A model generated the notes under the pieces. The model had not been told where the DNA came from. It searched no databases and saw only the letters and a list, made by a program, of their open reading frames with translations. From positions 1 through 64,000 of the forward strand of contig NZ_JARVKY010000014.1 of assembly GCF_029813785.1 (NCBI RefSeq): a stretch of 64,000 nucleotides of DNA, given 5' to 3'. Below are positions 35,422-42,400 of this stretch, one piece after another (position 1 is the stretch's first letter; each line of letters opens with the position of its first letter). The DNA comes from Streptomyces sp. DH41 (GTDB lineage: Bacteria > Actinomycetota > Actinomycetes > Streptomycetales > Streptomycetaceae). Both the position numbers and the translations under genes were made by a program.

Positions 35422-35777
35422 GCGACCCGCGTTCCAAGAGGCTGCTCGGCAAGGTCGTCGTGGTCACGGGCGCCGCCCGCGGCCAGGGCGCCGCCGAGGC
35501 CGAGGCCCTCACCCGCGAGGGGGCCCGCGTCATCGCCACCGACATCGAACCCGCGGACGGCGGTCGCCGCCTCGACGTCACCGACGGCGACGACCGGGCG
35601 GCACTGGCCGCCGAGTTGAAGGACACGTACTTCAATCCGCTCGCCGCCATGGCCGGACGCGTCACGGTCGCCGAGGTCGAGGACGGCCTGGCCCTCGTCG
35701 AGACCGCTCCGGGCGTCACCGTCGAGGACATCACCGAGCGCCCGGCCGCCCCCTCCTTCTCCTTCAGGACGGCGTAG
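35418..35777 (+). pseudogene. Collapsed ORF: SDR N-terminus joined to CoA-transferase A and B ends
   Basis: A 119-codon open frame that begins as a short-chain dehydrogenase (KRLLGKVVVVTGAARGQGAAEAEAL, the TGxxxGxG loop, then VIATDIEP) but lacks the catalytic Tyr-x-x-x-Lys and all the rest. From about codon 73 it reads FNPLAAMAGRVTVAEVED, matching the end of 3-oxoacid CoA-transferase subunit A, then GLALVETAPGVTVEDI, matching the end of subunit B. It looks like three adjacent genes reduced by two in-frame deletions. The GTG still overlaps the upstream FAH stop. It is unlikely to be an active enzyme. The intact ancestral operon would have carried an SDR plus a two-subunit CoA-transferase, fitting aromatic catabolism. 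Confidence 0.7.
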
Positions 35778-35800
35778 CAACCGGCACGCGCCGGACAGCG

Positions 35801-35920
35801 TGACGAGGCCCGTTCGCCGGGGACGGGGGTGCGGCCGTCGGGGAGGGCAGCGATCCCGTCGTGGATGCCGGCGGCCCGGGCCGCGCGCATCAGTTCGCCG
35901 TCCTGGTCCGCACGACCATC
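35801..35920 (-). pseudogene. Fragment resembling an ABC-transporter ATPase domain
   Basis: Read leftward, this stretch encodes ELMRAARAAGIHDGIAALPDG followed by a PVPGER-like end, the pattern found just before the signature motif in ABC exporter ATPases. Neither Walker motif nor the LSGGQ signature is nearby. It lies between the collapsed SDR ORF and the SnoaL-like gene, and is probably a remnant. Confidence 0.45.
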
Positions 35921-35921
35921 C

Positions 35922-36335
35922 TCAGCCGCCGCGGACCTCGGTGTTCTGGCCGGCGTGCAACAGCCAGCTCCCGTCATCCTGCCTGGTCATGACGTACAGC
36001 GGAGCACCCTCGGTGTCGCCCTCGGCCGAGTGGTACACCTGCCGGACCTTGACGGCCGCGACGTCGGGCCGCAGAAACCGGGTGTGCACCACCTCGTAGG
36101 TGACGTCGCCGTCCCAGGCGGCGTCGGGGAGCACGGCACGGGTGAACTCGGCGATCTCGTCGAAGCCGAGGAGGACCTTGCCGTGGGCGGTCGTCCAGAG
36201 CGCGTCGGGGTGGAAGAGAGCGAGGAACCCCTCGGCGTCCCTGGCGCGCTGGGTGCGCTCGACGGTGGCCACGACCTGCTCGATGGCCTTGATGTCTGCG
36301 GCGTCGGCCCTGTTGTCCGCGGTATCGGTGTTCAT
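35922..36335 (-). CDS. SnoaL/NTF2-like protein (SgcJ/EcaC type)
   Basis: A 137-aa single-domain protein with the cone-shaped alpha+beta fold of the SnoaL-like/NTF2 superfamily: an N-terminal helix pair (AIEQVVATVERTQRARDAEGFLALFHPDALWTT), then strands including GKVLLGFDEIAEFTRAVL and LYVMTRQDDGSWLLHAGQNT. Members are small oxidases, isomerases or binding proteins, often in secondary metabolism; SgcJ/EcaC-type proteins are frequent orphans in Streptomyces. ATG at 36335 with a weak ribosome site. It ends next to the ABC-ATPase remnant and follows the DUF2071 gene on the same strand. Exact role unknown. Confidence 0.8.
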   Translation of the reverse strand: MNTDTADNRADAADIKAIEQVVATVERTQRARDAEGFLALFHPDALWTTAHGKVLLGFDEIAEFTRAVLPDAAWDGDVTYEVVHTRFLRPDVAAVKVRQVYHSAEGDTEGAPLYVMTRQDDGSWLLHAGQNTEVRGG

Positions 36336-36369
36336 GCGGATCAGCCTGCTTCCTCAAGCGCGCTCGAGG

Positions 36370-37119
36370 TCAAGGGCCGGGGCGCGCGGAGCGGGCCGGA
36401 CGGCCGAGACGGACCGGGACTCCGGGTGAGTACAGGACGCTGACGGGGGCTTCGGTGGGGGCCGGGATCCCGGCGCTCGCCACCAGGTTCTCGTCGCAGG
36501 TGACGAGCTCGGCGCGGTACAGCGGCCAGCGGGGATGGTGGTTGGGCAGATACGCCGCACCGCCGAAGAACGCGTTGTGCATGCCCCAGCGGGCGGTCAG
36601 GAAGTGCTCCAGTCCGGTGGGTTCGTGGATGCGTTCGCCGGGCCGTACGGTGATGCGGCTGTACGCGCCGCGCGGGCCGGGCCAGCGGCGGGAACTGGTG
36701 TAGGTCACGGTGTCGCCGACGGTGCGGACGGTCATGCGGGACCACAGGTAGGGCAGCCGGAAGCCGAAGCGGCCCATCACCACCGGCATCAGCCGCGAGG
36801 CGTCCATCGACCGGAAGACGACACCGCGCCGCCCGTGCGCGTCGACCGAGTACAGCCGCACGTTGGTCTCCGGAAAGGAGCCGAAGTACGGCACGCCGGG
36901 CAGCCCCAGCCAGCCGACCCGGTGCATCCGGAAGGCGACGAGCCCGACGTACGTGAGTCCGTCGTGCGTGTCGGGGACGGCTCCGCGCGGCATGAGCCCC
37001 GCCACGGCGGCGGGCGCCACGGCCCAGTGGATGAACGCGAGGTCGAGCCACTCCTGGGTGAGGAGCGGCGTCCGTATGGTCACGGGGGCGTCGGGCGTGA
37101 CGGCGGTGGGCTTCTGCAC
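36370..37119 (-). CDS. DUF2071 (YqjF-like) protein
   Basis: A 249-aa conserved protein of the DUF2071/YqjF family (acetoacetate-decarboxylase-like fold, uncharacterised). Recognisable segments are LTQEWLDLAFIHWAV, YVGLVAFRMHRVGWLGLPGVPYFGSFPETNVRLY, the GVVFRSMDASRL region and FLTARWGMHNAFF. I take the GTG at 37119 (VQKPTAV...), which lacks a strong ribosome site; longer versions run through a simple-sequence repeat and are improbable. It is transcribed away from the MerR-clamp gene and lies 34 bp upstream of the SnoaL-like gene, so the two probably share a transcript. In Bacillus the family member is linked to stress response; no function is assigned here. Confidence 0.8.
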   Translation of the reverse strand: MQKPTAVTPDAPVTIRTPLLTQEWLDLAFIHWAVAPAAVAGLMPRGAVPDTHDGLTYVGLVAFRMHRVGWLGLPGVPYFGSFPETNVRLYSVDAHGRRGVVFRSMDASRLMPVVMGRFGFRLPYLWSRMTVRTVGDTVTYTSSRRWPGPRGAYSRITVRPGERIHEPTGLEHFLTARWGMHNAFFGGAAYLPNHHPRWPLYRAELVTCDENLVASAGIPAPTEAPVSVLYSPGVPVRLGRPARSARPGP

Positions 37120-37163
37120 GCCGCAAGAATGGCAGACGGCGGGCGCGCGCTGGGCCAGGGTGC

Positions 37164-37221
37164 GGTGGGCCGGGGTGGGGTAGGCCGGGAAGGGGTGGGC
37201 CGGGGTGAGGTGGGCCGGGGT
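37164..37221 (+). repeat. Four 15-bp tandem units GGTGGGCCGGGGT-rich
   Basis: Copies start at 37164, 37179, 37194 and 37209, an exact 15-bp period. The strand carries many runs of three or more G, so G-quadruplex formation is possible. It sits in the divergent gap between DUF2071 and MerR-clamp genes. Confidence 0.85.
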
Positions 37222-37306
37222 GCTGCGTGGGGCCGCTCGCCGGTCGAGACGGGTCGGGGTGGGGGGGCACTCCGCAGGACCGCTCGCCGGCCCGGGCGGG
37301 CCATGA

Positions 37307-37337
37307 TTGACCCTCGACCTGGTCAAGGGCTCAGGGT
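37307..37337 (+). promoter_or_regulatory. MerR-type promoter: TTGACC, 19-bp spacer, CAGGGT
   Basis: The -35 TTGACC (37307-37312) and the candidate -10 CAGGGT (37332-37337) are separated by 19 bp, the over-long spacing typical of MerR-controlled promoters. Inside the spacer, GGTCAA (37321-37326) makes an inverted repeat with TTGACC, giving a 20-bp operator. The MerR-clamp ATG is 20 bp beyond the -10, implying autoregulation. Confidence 0.65.
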
Positions 37338-37356
37338 TGCGGACGTGGAGAGCGAG

Positions 37357-38442
37357 ATGCGCAGCATTGGGGAGATGGCCCGCGACAGCGGACTGGGCGT
37401 GAGTGCCCTGCGGTTCTACGACCGGGCCGGGGTGCTGGTCCCCGCCTGGGTAGATCCGGTGAGTGGCTACCGCTGGTACGCCTCCGAGCAGCTCGACGAG
37501 GCCCGGCTGCTCGCCCGGCTGCGGCGGGCCGGTATGCCGCTGGCGGACATCCGGCTGGTCCTGGCCGGCTGGTCCAGTGCGGACACGGACCTGGTCCGCG
37601 GGCTCCTCCAGGCGCACCTGCGCCGTCTCGAACTGGGGCTGGCCGATGCCCGCAGCGAGTTCTCCACGCTCCGAGCGCTACTCGACCACAGGGAGAATCC
37701 CATGACCGCGGCACCGCGCACCGACACCGTCCGACTGTCCGTCTCCGCGCCCGACCTGGCCTCCGCGCTGGACTCGGTCCGCTTCGCCACCGGCGGCGAC
37801 CCCGAACTGCCCATGCTCGGCGGAGTCCTGTTCGACCTGGAGGGGGAATCGCTCCACCTCGTGGCCACCGACCGGTACCGGCTGGCCGTCGCGCGGACGA
37901 GTACCGCCGGACACGGCGGGCCGCGCGTACAGGTCATCGTGCCCGTCCCGCTGGCCGACGCGATGCGCGCGCTGCTGAGCGGCGACGAGTCCGTCGCCCT
38001 GGCCGTGGACGGCGACCGTGTGACGCTGGAGGCCGGAGACCGTCAGACGGCCGGGCAGTGCCTCGCCTACGACTTCCCGGACTACCGTCGACTCGTCCAG
38101 CTGCCCTCCGGGCGGCCGGCTCACGTCGACGTGCCCGCGTTCCTCGAGGCTCTGGAGTCCGGCCCCGTCCGCGCGAGCGGGGTGCGCGAGCAGGACGGTG
38201 CGTCCCACGAACTCAGTGTGCTCAGGGTGACCGACGACGGCACGGTGACCGTCTGCGCGGACGGTGACGACGGTCCGGACAACGTCGCCGTCAACCGCGG
38301 GTTCCTGCTGGACGCGCTCGCCGCCGGAGACCGGAACCGGCTGATCCTGGAGTTCGGCGCCCCCACGGCCCCCCTCGCGGTCCGCCGGCCGGACGACGAG
38401 ACGGCCTTCTCCCTGCTGATGCCGGTCCGCATGGACGACTGA
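37357..38442 (+). CDS. MerR DNA-binding domain fused to two DnaN sliding-clamp domains
   Basis: A 361-aa fusion. Residues 1-70 are a MerR winged helix (MRSIGEMARDSGLGVSALRF, then DPVSGYRWYASEQL); about 75-112 form the MerR dimerisation helix. From about 120 the protein matches the DNA polymerase III beta clamp: GGVLFDLEGESLHLVATDRY is the domain II hallmark, and NRGFLLDALAAGD followed by FSLLMPVRM is the domain III end. Domain I is absent, so the HTH replaces it. MerR family members normally carry small-molecule binding domains there. The ATG has GGAG 6 bases upstream and a MerR-type promoter precedes it. Such fusions are known in actinomycete genomes by annotation only; the role is unknown and may link DNA replication or damage state to transcription. 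Confidence 0.9.
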   Translation: MRSIGEMARDSGLGVSALRFYDRAGVLVPAWVDPVSGYRWYASEQLDEARLLARLRRAGMPLADIRLVLAGWSSADTDLVRGLLQAHLRRLELGLADARSEFSTLRALLDHRENPMTAAPRTDTVRLSVSAPDLASALDSVRFATGGDPELPMLGGVLFDLEGESLHLVATDRYRLAVARTSTAGHGGPRVQVIVPVPLADAMRALLSGDESVALAVDGDRVTLEAGDRQTAGQCLAYDFPDYRRLVQLPSGRPAHVDVPAFLEALESGPVRASGVREQDGASHELSVLRVTDDGTVTVCADGDDGPDNVAVNRGFLLDALAAGDRNRLILEFGAPTAPLAVRRPDDETAFSLLMPVRMDD

Positions 38443-38590
38443 CGCCGGACGACCGCCGGCGGGGCGGGGCAGTCGTCCCCGGCCGTGCCCGCCCACACGC
38501 CCGCTCCCGCCCGTCCCCTGCCCCCGCCGCATTGTCAGTGGGCTGGCCTAGAGTTTCAGCACTTGATCACTGCGGTGCGGGGAGGCACTC

Positions 38591-39445
38591 ATGGGGTGGG
38601 TGACGGCCGGGGACTACGAAGTGGCTCTGGACGACGGGAAGGTGGTGTGCCGCAACGCCGCCGGACGACGGCTCAAGTCGGTACCGGCCAAACTCGCGGA
38701 CGATCCCGCCGTGGTCGGTCTTCGACAGCTCACCGAGTGGCTGGAGCGGCACGAACGCCAGTGCCTGACCGACGTGGAGCGGTGGATGGTGCGGTCCCTG
38801 CCCGTCCCCCTCGCCGTGCTCACCCGGGTATGGCCCGACCCGGCCTGGCGGTCCGCCCTGCGCGACCTTGTCGTCACCGGCGCCGACGGCGAGGTCGCCG
38901 GGTTTCTGCGGGACGCCGACCCCGTACGCGGCCTCGGTCTCGTCGACCTCGACGGAGACACCGTGCGCATCGCCCCCGACCTGGTCCGTCTTCCGCATCC
39001 CGTGCTCCTCGAAGACCTCGAGGAGCTACGGGAGTTCGCCGTCGAGCTCGACGTCGAGCAGCGCGCCCAGCAGCTCTTCCGCGAGGTATGGCACCGCCCC
39101 GCCGCGCTCGACGCCGACAGCACCTCGGTCGAGGAGTACGCGGGCGGCGCCTTCAAGGAACAGCGTTTCCTGCACGGGCGGGTCACCCAGCTCGGTTACC
39201 GCGTGCGCGGCGGGTACGCCGTCTGCTCCGTACGGGAGGGGGAGCAAGGCGTCGAGGCTCGCGTCTGGGTCGGCGACTATGACGGCTACGCGGAGACGGA
39301 GACCGGTCCCCTGATGTGGACCGACAGCGCCGGACGCGTGCTGAAGCTCGGCCGGATCGGGCCGGTGGCCTGGTCGGAGGGTATGCGCATGGCGGCCGCG
39401 CTGTACGCCGGGCGCGACATCGAGGACGAGGAGCGGGCGGCGTGA
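38591..39445 (+). CDS. DUF4132-domain protein (short)
   Basis: A 284-aa protein consisting mainly of a DUF4132 domain: helical start (RLKSVPAKLADDPAVVGLRQLTEWLERHERQC), then ERWMVRSLPVPLAVLTRVWPDPAWRSALRDLVV, DTVRIAPDLVRLPHPVLLEDL, and a C-terminal segment FKEQRFLHGRVTQLGYRVRGGYAV. In YehI-like proteins this domain forms the C-terminal part; here it is a separate polypeptide. The ATG has a GGAGG site. The stop overlaps the next GTG (GTGA), coupling it to the giant DUF4132 gene, so both belong to the same operon with MoxR, DUF5682-VWA and SWIM genes. Probably a substrate-binding or accessory subunit; function unknown. Confidence 0.82.
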   Translation: MGWVTAGDYEVALDDGKVVCRNAAGRRLKSVPAKLADDPAVVGLRQLTEWLERHERQCLTDVERWMVRSLPVPLAVLTRVWPDPAWRSALRDLVVTGADGEVAGFLRDADPVRGLGLVDLDGDTVRIAPDLVRLPHPVLLEDLEELREFAVELDVEQRAQQLFREVWHRPAALDADSTSVEEYAGGAFKEQRFLHGRVTQLGYRVRGGYAVCSVREGEQGVEARVWVGDYDGYAETETGPLMWTDSAGRVLKLGRIGPVAWSEGMRMAAALYAGRDIEDEERAA

Positions 39446-42400
39446 GCACCATGAACGGGACCACCGTGACAACCGACGGAACGACCGCGCCGGGCGGGGT
39501 CACCACCACACCCGCCGAGGGCACCACCACACCGACCGGAGGCGCCGCCCGAGACGGCGCCGCACGCGGCACTCGTGGGGCCACCGTCTACGACGACACC
39601 ACCGCCGCCGCCCTGCTCGACGCCGGCGCGCTCCTGCCATGGGGCAGTACCGGCCGGGAGGACGCCGACACCCTCACCGTCCGCACCTACACCCATGCCG
39701 CACTGGGCGACCGCAGCGTCGTCCGGCTGGTGCCGGGCACCCTCGGCGGGGCCGAGGACCTCGCCCTGGACTTCCTGGGCCTCGTGCGCGACGCGGAGAC
39801 ACCCGAGGTCGGGCAGGTCAAGCGGGAGACCCTCGGCTTCCCCGCCTGGGCACTGGTCAACGACCCGGCCAACGGACATCACGCGCTGGCCCTGGTCAAG
39901 GACGTCGAGCGGCTCACACGGCAGGCGAAGTCCCGCCCCGGCACCGCCAAGGAGGGCTTCGAGGCACTCGGTGAACGGCTCGGCCGGGCGGTGCCGCACT
40001 TCCTGCCCACCTTCTACGAGCAAGCCGCCCGCATCTTCCTCCAGTACGACAACACCACCTACGCCGCCGCCTTCTTCGGCAAGGCCCGCGACGCCGAGCG
40101 GGTGCACGCGCTCGCCGTCGACGAGGAGCGACAGCGCGCCGTTTTCCTGGAGTTCGCGTTCGCCGGGGCGCTGACGGTCAAGGCGCTCAAGCAGCATGTG
40201 AAGGATCTCGCCGGCCGGCTGGACGCCGCCGAGGCATGGGACCAGTTCCGGCAGCTGGCGGTGGAGCGCTGCGCGGCCGGTATGCCGCCGTACGCGTCGC
40301 TGCCGCAGGACGCGCGGACGCTGATCAAGGCGGCCGGGCTGCCCCGGGTCGACACGGAGTGCGACCTGGTCGCCGATCTGGTCGCCTCTCCCGCCGCCGT
40401 CCGGGCGCCCGCCTCCTTCTGGACCGCCTACCGGGCCGTCCTGCCCGTCCTCGCCGGCCGACGACCGGCTGTACGGACCCGGTTGCTGGAGATCATGCCT
40501 GCCGGGCTGGACCACGACCTGGCGAGCGACGACTTCTGGCTGACGCTGCTGGCCGAGTGCGCCGCCGACCGGTTGCTGACCGGCGAGGCCGGGTGCGCAC
40601 AGGACGCCGACGGCGCGGACGGGGCCGACGGGGCCGACGGGGCCGACGCCGCGGACGGGCCCGGCACCGCGGCGGACGGTGTCGACGCGGCGGACTGGCT
40701 CAGCCGTTGGGCAGCCCACCGCAAGCACGGGGCTACGGTATGCGGCACCTCACCGGCCACCCTCGACCTGGTGACCCGGATGGCGCCCCGGCTGCGCGCC
40801 GACGGACGGCCCGTCGACCTGTTCACCGGACGCCGGCACGCGGGCGCCGACATCGGCCTGCTGGACCTCTGCGTGGCAAAGGACATCCCCCTCGTCCTGC
40901 CGGACCCCGGCACCGAGGTCCATCTAGGACTGGACCGCTGGGCGCGGGACACCCGGCCCGAGCGGCGAGATCTGGCCGCCGTCGCGGCTGATCCGCGTCT
41001 GCGTCCCCTGCTGCTGCGGGCCGTCGGTGCCGTGGGCCAGGATCACCAGTCGGGCGAGGTACTGGAGCACCTCGCCGACCATCCCGTGCTGACGGACGTG
41101 CTGCGCGAATGGCTGGACGGCGCGGTCGGGCAACTCACCGACGCCGTGGGTCTGCCCGGAGCCCGCGAGGCACTGCACCGGCTGGGCCCTTTCCGGGCGG
41201 TGGCTCCCCGGGCCAACCCGGAAGCGGTCGCCCGCGCCGCCGGGTACGAGACGGCTCCGCTGCTCGGGCGCACCCTGCGGGCCGGCATCCTCGACGAGCT
41301 GGGCTGGCCCGCACTCGAGGACGCGCTGCGGCTGCTCGACGGCGGGACACGCAAGGACCGCGACGACACGCTGATCGTCGACGAGGCCTGGCCCTGCCTG
41401 ATCCTGAGCCGCGGTCAGCAGGCGGTCGTCGTCGGCCCGGACGGGGTTGTGCTCGAACACGACCTGCGGCTCCCGGCCGATCTGGACCGCTGGCAGCGCC
41501 CGCGGTTCCGCTACACCGACGGGGAGCTGCTCGTGGTGTGGTGGCAGGAGGGCAGGCAGCACGGCTACTGGTCCACCCGGCCGTCCGAGGTGGTCACGCT
41601 CACCGGTGAACAGATCTCCCACCGGTGGCGCAACGACAGCGCCGGCGCACCGTCCCTTCCGCTGCCCGGCGGCGGACGGGCCACCGGCGGGCGCACCCTG
41701 CACGCCGGTGACACCGTCCTGCCCGCGAGCCGTCGCGTCATCGGGGACGGCACGTTGTACTGGCGAGAGGGCAGGCAGGGCCGGCAGCAGGTGTGGCTGG
41801 AGTACGACCCGGCGACCGGCACCCACGGGCGCGCTTCCCTGCCCGCCTTCCTGCGGTCCGGCATCAGGGACGACGCGACGCTGCTGCAGGGCCAGTGCGA
41901 GGTGCTGCCCCTGCAACCAGGCCTGGAGCGGAGCCCGTTCGGCACGGACGGCACCGTTCTGGGCCGCTGGGTGCGTGCCGGGGACGAGGCCGGCGAGACC
42001 CTGACGACCACCGGGACACCCGACGGCCGCACCGTCACGCTGCGGGCTTCCGAGCACGGCGGCGCCGTCGTGCCGCTCGGTGCGCTGCGGCTGCCCGGGG
42101 GCGCCGCACCCGTGGTGGCCCGGGAGTGGCGTCGGATCGCCCTGTTCGCGCAGGGCGACGGTACCGACGCGGGCCTGCTCGGTCAGGTGACACCGAACCA
42201 ACGGGGCGGGGAGTTCGCCGCGGGCACCCCGCTCGTACCGCCGGTCGCCTTCTGGCACGCCCTGCGTCCCCGTGACGAACGTGCGTCGGCCGTGCTGCGC
42301 GCCCTCACCGACGAGCGGGCGGCCGAGCTGGTGCGCGACGCCGCGCGGGCGCTGACCGAGCGCCAGGCGCTGGTGAGGGCGGCGGCCGAGGGCATCGACG

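Noticed and set aside
35829..36443. 204-codon plus-strand frame over the SnoaL-like gene
   Set aside because: Antisense of a recognisable NTF2-like protein; no ribosome site or domain.
37120..37617. Upstream extension of the DUF2071 gene
   Set aside because: It runs through the 15-bp repeat and into the MerR-clamp gene antisense; conserved family sequence begins near 37119.
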